Shown: positions 45,983 to 55,093 of the stretch, piece by piece
Layout: each line of letters starts with the position of its first letter
How positions within the stretch are numbered: the first letter of the stretch is position 1
NCBI GenBank assembly: GCA_013298665.1
Contig: JAAFIK010000001.1
Span: 1-64,000, forward strand
Length of the DNA: 64,000 bases
From: Chitinophagales bacterium
GTDB lineage: Bacteria; Bacteroidota; Bacteroidia; Chitinophagales; Chitinophagaceae
Reading direction: 5' to 3'
Position numbers and translations under genes: made by a program
The notes under the pieces: generated by a model
Database searches by the model: none
Told to the model about the DNA's origin: nothing
The model's input: the letters and a program-made list of their open reading frames with translations, nothing else

Positions 45983-47689
45983 ATGCAAACAAAAGACGCC
46001 ATTCGCTGGTTCAAAACCACATTCGCTGATCGCCTGCAGGTTGCTGTGCAAAACACTCCATATAGTGTTGACCTGCTCTGCGCCATCGCTTTTCAGGAAA
46101 CGGGTTATATCTGGAGCCGGATGATTGACAAACTTCCGCTTGCCCAGATACAGGAACTTGCTGTGGGCGATACCATCGATGCACCGCGGCGTAGTGCTTT
46201 TCCCCGCAACAAAACTGCATTGCTCAGCCAGCCGAATGGCGATGCCATGTTTGCCATTGCCCACGATTGCCTGGTGCGGATGTCGGCATTTGTGCCGGGT
46301 TACCAAAGTGCTGCAGCCAATGCCAATAAATTCTGTCATGGCTTTGGCATTTTTCAATACGACCTGCAGCATTATCTTACCAATCCCGGCTTTTTTCTGC
46401 AGAAACGCTGGGCTGATATGGATGCCAGCGTGGCCAATTGCATCAGCGAACTCAAAGAAGCACAGGCGCGGCAGGGCTGGAAAAGCAAAACCACGCTTAC
46501 CGATGATGAGAAGATTTTTGTGGCCATCGCCTACAATGCAGGTTCGGCCGACCTGAAAAAAGGATTCAAGCAGGGATTTAAGGATAAGAATGATCCCCTG
46601 TTCTACGGTGAATACATCTTTCAGTACTTCAATATAGCCCGTAGCATAACTGTTGACGGTACGATCGCGCCTTCAGCCGGCCCTGCACCAATACCTCCCC
46701 CCACGCCTGTGGCAACGGGTAAAAAAATATACCGGGTACAGGTGACTAACGATCCGCTTAACCTGCGTGCTGAACCCAAAATTCCCAAACCCGATCCAAA
46801 AGCAAATGTCAAAACGCGGTTGCCCAATGGACACCTCGTAAGCTGGATATCGGGTAAGGCTACTGATGAGTGGCTGGAAGTGGAGACAACGCTGAACGGT
46901 GCCATGTTCCGCGGATTTGCTGCAACAAGGTTCCTGGTGCTGGTAAAAGAGGAAATACCTGCTGTACTGCCCGTTGTTACGCCGGATCCTGTACCACCTG
47001 CCACCGGTGTTACCGCAGTGTTTATGCCCCGCAAAAGCGACAATATTACCAAACGTATCGATTTTGCCAATGCCTTTTCGCTCAATGAACCCGGGCAGCC
47101 AGGTCGTAAAACCGATGGCGATATCGCGGGGTCCAAAGCATCGCTGCAGGCAATCATCGATTGGCTCAATGTGGAGAAAGCAGCCCATAAACGCTACCAG
47201 CCAAGAACCGGACTCACCTTCTGCAATATATACGCCCACGACTTTTGTCACCTTGCCGGAATCTATTTTCCGCGCGTCTGGTGGACAGGTAAGGCACTCA
47301 TACGTATCACACAGGGGGAAACTGTTGCGCCTTTGCTTGGCGATACCATCGATGAAATACGTGCCAACAGCCTGTTCCGCTGGCTCAGCGACTTTGGCGC
47401 TTCGTTCGGCTGGCGCCAGACGGGCGAACTGAGCAAGCTGCAGAATGCGGCCAATCTTGGGGGAGTAGGTCTGATCATCGCCCGCAGAAAAGACGAAGGC
47501 CGCTCGGGACATGTGACGGTGGTGGTGCCGGAAACCAATCTGGTAACGGCCAGGCGGGATGCCACTGGTGCCGTTATTGCACCCGTGCAGAGCCAGGCAG
47601 GCGCCGTCAACTTCAAAGCGGGTACAGGCCGCTTAAACTGGTGGCTGGATGCCAACTTCGCCGATCATGCTTTTTGGATACATGCCTGA
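45983..47689 (+). CDS. Multidomain peptidoglycan hydrolase without signal peptide (lysozyme-like + SH3-like + NlpC/CHAP-like)
   Basis: 568 residues from ATG 45983. Residues 1-222 look like a lysozyme/transglycosylase fold: Glu39 in LLCAIAFQETGY is the likely catalytic acid, then GFGIFQYD and the AYNAG motif at 183-187. Residues about 247-322 resemble an SH3-like wall-binding domain (NLRAEPK, LVSWISGKATDEWLEVE). The C-terminal about 190 residues look like a Cys amidase/peptidase of NlpC/P60 or CHAP type, with Cys414 in TFCNIYAHDFCHLAG and His510 in SGHVTVVVP. There is no signal peptide or membrane helix. Export by another route, such as a contractile injection system, is possible. Domain calls rest on motifs. 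Confidence 0.75.
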   Translation: MQTKDAIRWFKTTFADRLQVAVQNTPYSVDLLCAIAFQETGYIWSRMIDKLPLAQIQELAVGDTIDAPRRSAFPRNKTALLSQPNGDAMFAIAHDCLVRMSAFVPGYQSAAANANKFCHGFGIFQYDLQHYLTNPGFFLQKRWADMDASVANCISELKEAQARQGWKSKTTLTDDEKIFVAIAYNAGSADLKKGFKQGFKDKNDPLFYGEYIFQYFNIARSITVDGTIAPSAGPAPIPPPTPVATGKKIYRVQVTNDPLNLRAEPKIPKPDPKANVKTRLPNGHLVSWISGKATDEWLEVETTLNGAMFRGFAATRFLVLVKEEIPAVLPVVTPDPVPPATGVTAVFMPRKSDNITKRIDFANAFSLNEPGQPGRKTDGDIAGSKASLQAIIDWLNVEKAAHKRYQPRTGLTFCNIYAHDFCHLAGIYFPRVWWTGKALIRITQGETVAPLLGDTIDEIRANSLFRWLSDFGASFGWRQTGELSKLQNAANLGGVGLIIARRKDEGRSGHVTVVVPETNLVTARRDATGAVIAPVQSQAGAVNFKAGTGRLNWWLDANFADHAFWIHA

Positions 47690-47801
47690 TGCGTACAATA
47701 AGCGGGATGCGTACCGGGAGATCGTACTGTTGCTATAGCTATGGGGCTGCTGTATTGAAAAGCAGGCCGCTTCACCATGCCCGCGCTTCAGCACAAAACC
47801 T

Positions 47802-47809
47802 TACCTTTG
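47802..47809 (+). promoter_or_regulatory. Promoter -7 element for ffh
   Basis: TACCTTTG matches TAnnTTTG exactly, 22 bp before the ffh ATG. No -33 element stands out. Confidence 0.55.
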
Positions 47810-47831
47810 CTCCCGTTTCAAAAGGAAGAAT

Positions 47832-49154
47832 ATGTTCAATTCATTAGCAGAAAAGTTAGAAACCGCATTTAAAAATATCAAAGGCCAGGGCCGGATTACG
47901 GAACTCAACATTGCCAATACCGTAAAAGACATACGCCGGGCATTGGTTGATGCAGATGTGAACTATAAAATCGCCAAGGAATTTACCGAAAAGGTAAAAG
48001 AAGAAGCATTGGGTGCTAAAGTGCTTACGGCTGTTAATCCCGGTCAGCAGATGATCAAGATTGTACAGGATGAACTGACCAGCCTCATGGGGGGTACGGA
48101 AAGCGATTTCAACATTACCGGCAACCCTGCGGTTATCCTTATCGCAGGCTTACAGGGTAGCGGTAAAACCACGTTCAGCGGCAAACTGGCCAATTACCTC
48201 AAAACAAAGAAGGGAAAGAGTCCTTTACTGGTAGCGGCCGACATCTACCGTCCGGCAGCGATTGACCAGTTGAAGGTACTGGGTAGCCAGATTAATGTAG
48301 ACGTTTACAGCGAACCCGATAATAAAGATGCGGTGGCCATTGCCCAAAATGCCATTCGTGAAGCAAAATCCAAAAATAAGAATGTGGTCATTATCGATAC
48401 GGCCGGCCGGTTGGCTGTTGACGAAGCGATGATGAATGAAGTAGCCAATATTAAAGCAGCGCTTAACCCTACAGAAATTCTTTTTGTGGTGGACAGTATG
48501 ACCGGCCAGGACGCCGTGAATACGGCTGCTGCATTTAATGAGCGGCTGGATTTCAGTGGCGTGGTACTCACCAAGCTTGATGGCGATACCCGGGGAGGGG
48601 CCGCCCTTTCCATCAAATATACGGTACAAAAGCCCATTAAATTTGCCAGCAATGGAGAGAAGATGGACGCACTTGACGTTTTCTACCCCGAACGGATGGC
48701 GCAGCGGATACTTGGAATGGGAGACATTGTGAGCCTGGTAGAGCGGGCACAGGAACAATTCGACGAGAAAGAAGCCGCCAAACTGGAGAAAAAAATACGC
48801 AAAAACCAGTTTGACTTTGAAGACTTCCGCACCCAGCTTCAGCAGATCAAAAAAATGGGTAACCTGAAAGACCTGATGGGTATGATACCAGGTGTAGGTA
48901 AGCAGATCAAGGATATTGACATCAAGGATGATGCTTTCAAAGGAATAGAAGCGATGATTAACTCGATGACACCGGAAGAAAGACATAATCCCGACCTGAT
49001 CAACCCCAGCCGGAAGAACCGGATCGCTAAAGGAAGTGGTAAAGACCTGAACGAACTCAACCAGTTCCTGAAACAGTTTGAACAAATGAAAGGCATGATG
49101 AAGATGATGAATAAAATGCCCATGGGACGTATGCCCGGATTCGGTAAAAAGTAA
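47832..49154 (+). CDS. ffh: Signal recognition particle protein Ffh
   Basis: 440 residues. Ffh binds signal sequences at the ribosome and targets membrane proteins to FtsY and SecYEG. The N domain (1-about 100) is followed by the GTPase domain with GLQGSGKTT at 106-114, DTAGRLAVDE, TKLDGDTRGGAALS and GMGDIVSLVERAQE. The methionine-rich M domain covers about 325-440 and ends MMNKMPMGRMPGFGKK; it binds the SRP RNA and signal peptide. The SRP RNA gene was not seen in the window. The gene stands alone with its own promoter, and rpsP follows from a separate promoter. Confidence 0.98.
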   Translation: MFNSLAEKLETAFKNIKGQGRITELNIANTVKDIRRALVDADVNYKIAKEFTEKVKEEALGAKVLTAVNPGQQMIKIVQDELTSLMGGTESDFNITGNPAVILIAGLQGSGKTTFSGKLANYLKTKKGKSPLLVAADIYRPAAIDQLKVLGSQINVDVYSEPDNKDAVAIAQNAIREAKSKNKNVVIIDTAGRLAVDEAMMNEVANIKAALNPTEILFVVDSMTGQDAVNTAAAFNERLDFSGVVLTKLDGDTRGGAALSIKYTVQKPIKFASNGEKMDALDVFYPERMAQRILGMGDIVSLVERAQEQFDEKEAAKLEKKIRKNQFDFEDFRTQLQQIKKMGNLKDLMGMIPGVGKQIKDIDIKDDAFKGIEAMINSMTPEERHNPDLINPSRKNRIAKGSGKDLNELNQFLKQFEQMKGMMKMMNKMPMGRMPGFGKK

Positions 49155-49219
49155 GCCCGGTCCATCTGCCGGCTCCTTATGGCCATACACGGATTATTTT
49201 TCAACACGTATGGTTAAAA

Positions 49220-49251
49220 TTTGTTTTTTTTCTTTTGGCTTATTATCTTCG
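49220..49251 (+). promoter_or_regulatory. Promoter of rpsP
   Basis: TTTG (49220-49223) and TATCTTCG (49244-49251, one base from TAnnTTTG) are separated by exactly 20 bp. The leader to the ATG at 49323 is about 65 nt. Confidence 0.7.
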
Positions 49252-49322
49252 CCCTCCTTTCGGAATGGTCCGGGGGGATGAACCTATATTTATTCACAAC
49301 CCAAAAAAAATGTCAATTTTTT

Positions 49323-49781
49323 ATGGTTAAAATGAGACTGCAACGTCATGGCTCCAAAAAAAGGCCATTCTATTTCATCGTTGTTGCCGATGCCCGTTCT
49401 CCGCGTGACGGAAAATTTATTCAGAAACTTGGTACGTACAACCCTCAAACGGTTCCCGCAACGATCCAGATTGATCGTCAAAAGGCGTTGGATTGGTTAC
49501 ACAAAGGTGCTCAGCCTACTGACACCGTTCGTCGTATCCTTTCTTTCAAAGGCGTACTGTTCCTGAAACACCTGTTGCGTGGGGTAAGTTTAGGCTTATT
49601 CGATGAAGCGGTGGCAATGGAGAAATTTACCAGTTGGAGCGCTGAACATGAAGCAAACGTTGCAAAACGCCAGGGCGAATATAAAAAAGTTCGCATGGTA
49701 AAACGTAACCAGCCTGTGGTTCGCAAAGTGGCTCCGGCCAATGATGCGCCCGCAGCAGAAGAAACTAAAACAGAAGAATAA
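49323..49781 (+). CDS. rpsP: Ribosomal protein bS16
   Basis: 152 residues from ATG 49323 ([10 protein letters not shown]); ATG 49332 is an alternative. An in-frame upstream start at 49221 would lie inside the promoter. bS16 binds 16S rRNA in the 30S body. Family marks are [57 protein letters not shown] and [12 protein letters not shown]. The protein is longer than the about 80-residue E. coli form, with a charged C-terminal extension of about 65 residues, normal in Bacteroidota. A strong terminator follows, then rimM with its own promoter-like element. Confidence 0.98.
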   Translation: MVKMRLQRHGSKKRPFYFIVVADARSPRDGKFIQKLGTYNPQTVPATIQIDRQKALDWLHKGAQPTDTVRRILSFKGVLFLKHLLRGVSLGLFDEAVAMEKFTSWSAEHEANVAKRQGEYKKVRMVKRNQPVVRKVAPANDAPAAEETKTEE

Positions 49782-49809
49782 CTTTCACCTCTGTTACAGT
49801 AATTCATTT

Positions 49810-49840
49810 AACAACCCCGCATTACCGGGGTTGTTTTTTT
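49810..49840 (+). terminator. Terminator after rpsP
   Basis: AACAACCCCG (49810-49819) pairs with CGGGGTTGTT (49826-49835) across a 6-nt loop, followed by five more T. It separates rpsP from rimM. Confidence 0.9.
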
Positions 49841-49885
49841 ATACACCCGCCCGGAGCAGCTTGTTGTCTTCACCCTTATTTGTAA

Positions 49886-49893
49886 TACCTTCG
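49886..49893 (+). promoter_or_regulatory. Promoter -7 element for rimM
   Basis: TACCTTCG is one base from TAnnTTTG and lies 5 bp before the ATG at 49899, so the leader would be almost absent. TTGT at 49861-49864 is a weak -33 candidate at about 21 bp. Confidence 0.4.
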
Positions 49894-49898
49894 TACCC

Positions 49899-50414
49899 AT
49901 GAGCGAATACTTTAAAACGGGGAAACTGGTAGCTACCTACGGCCTCAAAGGGGAATTGGTCTTCAAGCACCACCTTGGCAAAAAAACATCGCTGAAAGGC
50001 CTCGAAGCCATATTTATCGAAGAGAAAAAAGACAGCTTTATCCCGTACTTTATCCAGTCCACACAAATTAAGAATGACTCGGAAACCTACCTGAAGTTAG
50101 AACAGGTGGATACCAGGGAAGCTGCCCATCGCCTTTGTCCGCGTGAGGTATGGCTTGAAGCTGCCGATTTTAAGAAGTTCGCCGCCAAATCCGCCCCCAT
50201 CTCCCTGCTCGGTTTTACCATGATTCAGGACGATACCATCCTGGGTGAAGTGCTGGAAGTGATTGAACAACCCCACCAGGTACTCTGTACCATCCTTTTT
50301 AACGGCCGGGAAACGCTTATTCCCATCAATGAGGCCTTTCTTGAAAAGGTGGACAGCAAAAACCGGAAAGTATATGTGCAACTCCCCGATGGCCTGTTGG
50401 ATATTTACAAATGA
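49899..50414 (+). CDS. rimM: Ribosome maturation factor RimM
   Basis: 171 residues. RimM helps assemble the 30S head around bS19 and is needed for 16S processing. The N-terminal barrel starts YFKTGKLVATYGLKGELVFK, and the PRC-barrel half has LLGFTMIQDDTILGEVLEVI, ETLIPINEAFLEKVDSKNRK and a final LPDGLLDIYK, all family-typical. In many bacteria rpsP, rimM, trmD and rplS form one operon; here a terminator splits rpsP from rimM, and a membrane protein of unknown function follows instead of trmD. Confidence 0.96.
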   Translation: MSEYFKTGKLVATYGLKGELVFKHHLGKKTSLKGLEAIFIEEKKDSFIPYFIQSTQIKNDSETYLKLEQVDTREAAHRLCPREVWLEAADFKKFAAKSAPISLLGFTMIQDDTILGEVLEVIEQPHQVLCTILFNGRETLIPINEAFLEKVDSKNRKVYVQLPDGLLDIYK

Positions 50415-50456
50415 ATAAGTAATATTGCAGGTAATTCACTTTAATCCGGATTACTC

Positions 50457-51269
50457 ATGAATTTCAGTCTCACTGAATATTGGGGTGTCATTACGAAGTA
50501 TATAAACCCCTTTACCATTATCGGATCGGCATTAATCAGCACATTTATTGCATTTGTTGTTTTCCTGGTCATTGTATTGGTTTTCCGCAAAATCATACGG
50601 GTAAAACGCAGCCAACCGTTTCTGAATCTGTTGTCTATAGCCTACATGATCCTGATCCCGCTGCTGGCAGCCCTGTTTGGGTTCAAATGGGGGGTGGTGA
50701 ACGGGTTTCAGAAAGATATTAAAAGCCATATCGGGTATTATGCCAAAGACCTGAGTCATGCTTTTGACGGACAGCTCAACGAAACAACCGGGCATTTCCT
50801 TTTTGGTGGTTTGGCGGTAGACAGCTCCGGCGTTGTGATGAAGATGAGTACCAATGCGCTGGTCGATACGCTTTCTCAAAAGTTGTATGACAAGTACGGT
50901 GCAACCCTTGAAAGCACAGCTATGGATGATGGCACATTTACCGGTAAACTATCAGGGTTGTTGCTTAAAGTATTCAGGAGTAAAGCGATTGCCTTTGCCA
51001 CAAAGAAGGGCATCAATAAAATGCTATCCGGCCAGCTTGGGGTAGATAAGGAAACCACGGCCACCCTCATGGAAAAAAAACTGGTCGATATCGCGGGAGA
51101 GGGTCTGTTTCCCAGGATACTGGAAATACAATTAGAAAAGGTATTCGGCAGTATGAAAAAAGGTGTATTCATTACTTTCAGCCTTATCCTGCTCCTGCCT
51201 GCCCTTGAGGTATTTATTGCCTGGCGCCGCAATAAGCGAAAGCACCAGTTGGCCGTTGCCATCACATAG
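50457..51269 (+). CDS. Membrane protein of unknown function
   Basis: 270 residues. Two hydrophobic helices lie near the N-terminus (about 20-43, FTIIGSALISTFIAFVVFLV, and about 57-78, LNLLSIAYMILIPLLAALFG), and one near the C-terminus (about 237-257, VFITFSLILLLPALEVFIAW). Between them is a polar domain of about 155 residues, predicted mostly helical. A basic tail (RRNKRKHQ) ends it. No family was recognised. It follows rimM by 42 bp on the same strand with no visible terminator, so they could be read together. The middle domain faces one side of the membrane; which side is not clear. Confidence 0.8.
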   Translation: MNFSLTEYWGVITKYINPFTIIGSALISTFIAFVVFLVIVLVFRKIIRVKRSQPFLNLLSIAYMILIPLLAALFGFKWGVVNGFQKDIKSHIGYYAKDLSHAFDGQLNETTGHFLFGGLAVDSSGVVMKMSTNALVDTLSQKLYDKYGATLESTAMDDGTFTGKLSGLLLKVFRSKAIAFATKKGINKMLSGQLGVDKETTATLMEKKLVDIAGEGLFPRILEIQLEKVFGSMKKGVFITFSLILLLPALEVFIAWRRNKRKHQLAVAIT

Positions 51270-51335
51270 CTGCCGCTTTGTGTTGTTCATGCCGAAGCAG
51301 CCCGGCATACGGTAAATTCTTTGTAATTTTAGCTA

Positions 51336-52481
51336 GTGAATCTTCCGCAACGCATCATAGCCCACTTCGATCTTGATTCTTTTTTTGTATCGGTTGAAGT
51401 GCTTAATAATCCCTCCTTAAAAGGCAAGCCCGTTATTGTAGGTGGCCGGGAGAGAGGTGTGGTGGCGGCCTGTAGTTATGAGGCACGCAAATTTGGCATA
51501 CACAGTGCAATGCCTGCTAAAAAAGCCTTGCAGCTCTGCCCTGAAGCCATTGTTATTGGCGGGTCGAGGGGCGAATACAGCAAGTACAGCCGCTGGGTTA
51601 CGCAGATCATCGCTGCCCGGGCACCCTTGTTTGAGAAAGCATCTATTGATGAATTTTACCTTGACCTTACCGGGATGGATAAATTTTTCAACCCGCTGCA
51701 GTGGACGATAGAACTGCGGCAAACCATCATTGATGAAACCGGTCTGCCCATTTCTTTTGGCCTGGCCAGCAACAAGATGATCGCAAAGATGGCCACCAAC
51801 GAAGCCAAACCCAATGGCTATCTGCATATTCCCTTTGGTAAGGAAAAAGAGTTTCTGGCTCCCATGCCTGTTGGCCATATCCCCGGTGTGGGTGATCATA
51901 CCCGGGAGGTGCTGAAGGCCATGGGTATTCATCTTGTGCGTGATATCAGCGCACATACGGCAGAAGGCATGGAAGAAAAATTGGGCAAATGGGGTATTGA
52001 TCTTTGGCAAAAAAGCCAGGGCATCCACTCTGGCGAAGTGGCCCAGTACCACGAAGCCAAATCTGTTTCTACAGAAAACACTTTTGATGAAGACAAACTC
52101 GACGATCGTTTTCTCATGAGCGAACTGGTGCGGATGTGCGAACGCATCGCCTTCGAATTGCGACAGGACAATAAAGTTGCGGGTTGTGTGGCGGTCAAGA
52201 TCCGTTACCCCGATTTTGAAACCACCAGCAGGCAAACCACCATCCCCTATACCAGTGCCGACGATGAGATTATGCCTGTTGCGAAAGACCTTTTTCACCA
52301 GTTGCACAGGAAGGGCAGACCCATCCGGTTGCTGGGCGTAAGGTTGAGTGATCTTACCAATGAAGCTATACAGACCAACCTTTTCAGCGATACCGAAAAG
52401 AAGTCTGACCTCTACAAAGCCATTGATGCCGTGAAAAATAAATTTGGTAAAAAACTGATCAAGCGGGCATCGTCCAATTAA
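51336..52481 (+). CDS. dinB: DNA polymerase IV (Y family)
   Basis: 381 residues from a GTG at 51336. DinB copies damaged DNA past lesions at low fidelity. The catalytic acidic residues are Asp12 in AHFDLDSFFVSVE and Asp105-Glu106 in SIDEFYLDLTG; CSYEARKFGIHSAMPAKKAL is the fingers motif and SFGLASNKMIAKMAT follows. The helix-hairpin-helix region (PVGHIPGVGDHTREVLKAMG) and the little-finger domain are present. The C-terminal tail does not show a clear beta-clamp motif. No LexA-box-like site was identified upstream. The Rrf2 gene converges with it. Confidence 0.96.
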   Translation: MNLPQRIIAHFDLDSFFVSVEVLNNPSLKGKPVIVGGRERGVVAACSYEARKFGIHSAMPAKKALQLCPEAIVIGGSRGEYSKYSRWVTQIIAARAPLFEKASIDEFYLDLTGMDKFFNPLQWTIELRQTIIDETGLPISFGLASNKMIAKMATNEAKPNGYLHIPFGKEKEFLAPMPVGHIPGVGDHTREVLKAMGIHLVRDISAHTAEGMEEKLGKWGIDLWQKSQGIHSGEVAQYHEAKSVSTENTFDEDKLDDRFLMSELVRMCERIAFELRQDNKVAGCVAVKIRYPDFETTSRQTTIPYTSADDEIMPVAKDLFHQLHRKGRPIRLLGVRLSDLTNEAIQTNLFSDTEKKSDLYKAIDAVKNKFGKKLIKRASSN

Positions 52482-52523
52482 CCAGTGCATTGATCGGGCA
52501 ATGCTGTACAGTGTGTGTAAACC

Positions 52524-52934
52524 TTATTGGTCGATCAGGTCGTACAGGGTTTTCTTTTCCAGTACTTTAAGGGTTGCATCACGGGTCTGTATCATAACCC
52601 GGTTGAGTCCGCAGGTGGCCTCATTACAATCCTTGCAGCGTTCATAAAAATTCAGGCTCACGCAGGGTACCAGGGCAATAGGACCATCTACAATACGTAT
52701 GGCATTGGCAATTGACGTTTTTTTGGGCGATTGTACAAAACTATAACCACCGCCTTTGCCTTTTTTGCTGTCCAACACCCCGTTTTGCTTGAGGGTAAGC
52801 AGGATGCTTTCGAGAAACTTCAGTGGAATTTTTTTCTTTTTGGCTACTTCAGCAATGAGTACAGGACCTTCCCCATACCGGGCTGCCAGATAACCCAGGG
52901 CTTTTAATGCATACTGTGTCTTTTTTGATAACAT
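52524..52934 (-). CDS. Rrf2-family transcriptional regulator
   Basis: 136 residues. The winged helix is seen in MLSKKTQYALKALGYLAARY, IAEVAKKKKIPLKFLESILL and KKGKGGGYSF. The iron-sulfur ligand region has Cys91, Cys100, Cys103 and Cys108 (CVSLNFYERCKDCNEATC). Rrf2 proteins such as IscR and NsrR sense iron-sulfur status, nitric oxide or cysteine and control the matching genes. Four cysteines are one more than the usual three, so the cluster type is not certain. The targets are not evident from the neighbours: dinB converges and a pseudouridine synthase lies upstream on the same strand. Confidence 0.92.
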   Translation of the reverse strand: MLSKKTQYALKALGYLAARYGEGPVLIAEVAKKKKIPLKFLESILLTLKQNGVLDSKKGKGGGYSFVQSPKKTSIANAIRIVDGPIALVPCVSLNFYERCKDCNEATCGLNRVMIQTRDATLKVLEKKTLYDLIDQ

Positions 52935-53007
52935 AGCCGTAAGGTATAAAAAGGGTTAAAATAATATCCTTGTAAAGGTATGAAAAGAACTTCAGAAGGA
53001 TAAATGG

Positions 53008-53763
53008 TCAGCGTACGGTTTTTGCCAACTGTTGCAGCATCGCCCGCATATCCTTAGGTAATGGTGCTTCGAAGAAAAACGGATGGCCGTTCTCACCGGC
53101 AAAGGCGAGTGAAAATGCATGCAGACCGAGTCTCGACAGGATGGGGCGCTCCTCTTCTTCATTTTTGGCCAGTTTGAATTTCTTTTTGACGGAAGACAGC
53201 AGGAAAGGCTTGCCATCACCATAAATACTGTCGCATGCAATCGGGTGGCCGATATGCTGCATGTGCAGCCTGATCTGGTGCGTACGCCCGGTAAGGATAC
53301 GGAATTGCAGCAACGAGTATTGGCCATAGCTTTCTATGACCTCGTAGGTGGTGAGAGCGGGCTTGCCTTTCCGGTGAATAACCATGGAGCCCTTGTGTAC
53401 CGGGTGACTGGCAATCGGCGCATCAATTGTTCCTGTGGCCCGGGGCAATATACCATGTACGATGCCGCGGTAAACTTTCTCTACCGCCCGTTCTTCAAAA
53501 AGTACAGACAGGTAACGATGGGTATCTTCTGTTTTGGCAAAAACCAGCACACCACTGGTTTCGCGGTCGATACGATGTACGGTAAATATTTTTTCCGTGC
53601 GGCTACCCAGTATCCTTTGTACCGATGGCTGATTCTCGTCATGCCGGTCGGGTATCGTAAGTAGCCCTGCAGGTTTATTCACTACTACAAATGCATGGCT
53701 TTCATACAGGATGGGTAACTCCCATTTGGGCTGGGGTAAAGGGCTTATTCCAATATCACTCAT
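53008..53763 (-). CDS. RluA-family pseudouridine synthase
   Basis: 251 residues. The catalytic motif HRIDRETSGVLVFAKT has Asp66, which attacks the uridine. The segments FVVVNKPAGLLTIPD and LTGRTHQIRLHMQHIGHPI are also typical. The protein lacks an N-terminal S4 domain, like RluA and TruC, so its target could be a site in 23S rRNA or tRNA; the site cannot be told from sequence. It overlaps the upstream S4-type synthase gene by 4 bp (ATGA), so the two are translationally coupled. Confidence 0.95.
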   Translation of the reverse strand: MSDIGISPLPQPKWELPILYESHAFVVVNKPAGLLTIPDRHDENQPSVQRILGSRTEKIFTVHRIDRETSGVLVFAKTEDTHRYLSVLFEERAVEKVYRGIVHGILPRATGTIDAPIASHPVHKGSMVIHRKGKPALTTYEVIESYGQYSLLQFRILTGRTHQIRLHMQHIGHPIACDSIYGDGKPFLLSSVKKKFKLAKNEEEERPILSRLGLHAFSLAFAGENGHPFFFEAPLPKDMRAMLQQLAKTVR

Positions 53764-54860
53764 GGCTTCTTCGGCGCGGGTTTACGGGATTTATTGAGGT
53801 ATTTGAGCAGGCGGATTTCCTTTTCACTCAGGAAACGCCACTTGCCACGTTCTACATTTTTCTTGGTCAGGTTGGCATACATCACCCGGTCAAGCCCCTT
53901 TACATCATATTTGAGCGATTCAAAAATACGGCGGACTATCCTGTTGCGACCACTGTGTATCTCGATGCCAACCACACTTTTGTCTTTGCTGTCGGCATAA
54001 GCCAGGGCATCCACTTGTACAGGCCCGTCTTCCAGTACCAATCCTTTGAGTACCTTTTCAAAATCGGCTTTGATAAAAGGGCGGTCTAATTTTACCTCGT
54101 ATATTTTTTTAATCTGGTAACTGGGGTGCGACAGTTGCTGGGTGAGCTCGCCATCATTGGTGAGCAGTAATACCCCGGAAGTATTGCGGTCGAGGCGGCC
54201 AACCGGGTAAATACGTTCGGTGGTAGCCATTTTGGTCAGTTGCAGTACCGTTTTACGTCCCTGCGGATCGTCGGTGGTGGTAATGTAATCCTTGGGTTTG
54301 TTGAGCAGGATATAAACCAGGTTTTTGGTAACAAACAATTTCTTGCCGTTAAACTTCACTTCGTCGGCGGGCAATACCTTCTGTGCCGGATTGGTCACTA
54401 CTGTCCCGTTTATTTTCACCTTACCTTCCTTGATGATGTCCACCGCCTCACGTCTTGAAGCAATGCCGCAGTGCGCCAGGTATTTATTCAAAGGCATATC
54501 CTGGTCATCTTTGGCTTTTGCTGCGGGTGACGCTTTAGCCGGAGCACCTTTTGCAGGCGTTCTGGTCATGCCAGCAGGTGCAGCAGCAGGCTTGGGCTGC
54601 GGGCGTACATTACCTGAAGCCGCACGGCCATAGCCCTTCTTCTCTTCATAGCTGATTTTTACCGGGGGCTTTCCTTCAGCCTGTCCCTTACGTACCGGCG
54701 GCGGGGCAGCCTGTTGCATGGCCTGTCTTTTTTCATCACGGATTTTGTCAAAATACGCAGCCCTTTCTCTTTTGGCCTTTTTCTTTTCCTGGCGCAGTTC
54801 TTCCTTCACCACGCTGTTGCGCTTCTTTTTAACAAATTTTTGAAATTGCTGTTGGCTCAT
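53760..54860 (-). CDS. RsuA/RluB-family pseudouridine synthase with basic N-terminal extension
   Basis: 366 residues. An S4 RNA-binding domain (about 122-168, MPLNKYLAHCGIASRREAVD) is followed by the catalytic domain with Asp224 in YPVGRLDRNTSGVLLLTNDG and a closing GRNRIVRRIFESLKYDVKGLD. These enzymes modify uridines in rRNA; RluB-type is the nearest reading. Residues 1-120 are an extra Lys/Arg/Ala/Pro-rich tail, probably disordered and RNA-binding, which is common in Bacteroidota homologues. The gene precedes the RluA-type gene and overlaps it by 4 bp. Confidence 0.94.
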   Translation of the reverse strand: MSQQQFQKFVKKKRNSVVKEELRQEKKKAKRERAAYFDKIRDEKRQAMQQAAPPPVRKGQAEGKPPVKISYEEKKGYGRAASGNVRPQPKPAAAPAGMTRTPAKGAPAKASPAAKAKDDQDMPLNKYLAHCGIASRREAVDIIKEGKVKINGTVVTNPAQKVLPADEVKFNGKKLFVTKNLVYILLNKPKDYITTTDDPQGRKTVLQLTKMATTERIYPVGRLDRNTSGVLLLTNDGELTQQLSHPSYQIKKIYEVKLDRPFIKADFEKVLKGLVLEDGPVQVDALAYADSKDKSVVGIEIHSGRNRIVRRIFESLKYDVKGLDRVMYANLTKKNVERGKWRFLSEKEIRLLKYLNKSRKPAPKKP

Positions 54861-55046
54861 ATTGCAGATAATAAAGGGTTGTTATACTGATTTGACAATC
54901 CTGCGCGGCAATAACCGTTTGCTGTGCAATGGTACCGGAATCAGCCGGTTGGTTGCTGAATAACTCATCTTTTGCCAGTAAAATAACCCTGATCAGCCGT
55001 AAAGGTAGCATTTCCCTGCCGAAGGGGCAGTATTGGCGGGGGACAA

Positions 55047-55070
55047 TAAAAAACGCTCCCGGAGGAGCGT
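55047..55070 (-). terminator. Terminator of the LTxxQ protein gene
   Basis: ACGCTCC (55053-55059) pairs with GGAGCGT (55064-55070); on the minus strand the stem is followed by TTTTTTATTG. It lies just beyond the stop of the 55094-55711 gene. Confidence 0.85.
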
Positions 55071-55093
55071 CTCTATAAAATCCCAATTTTTGC

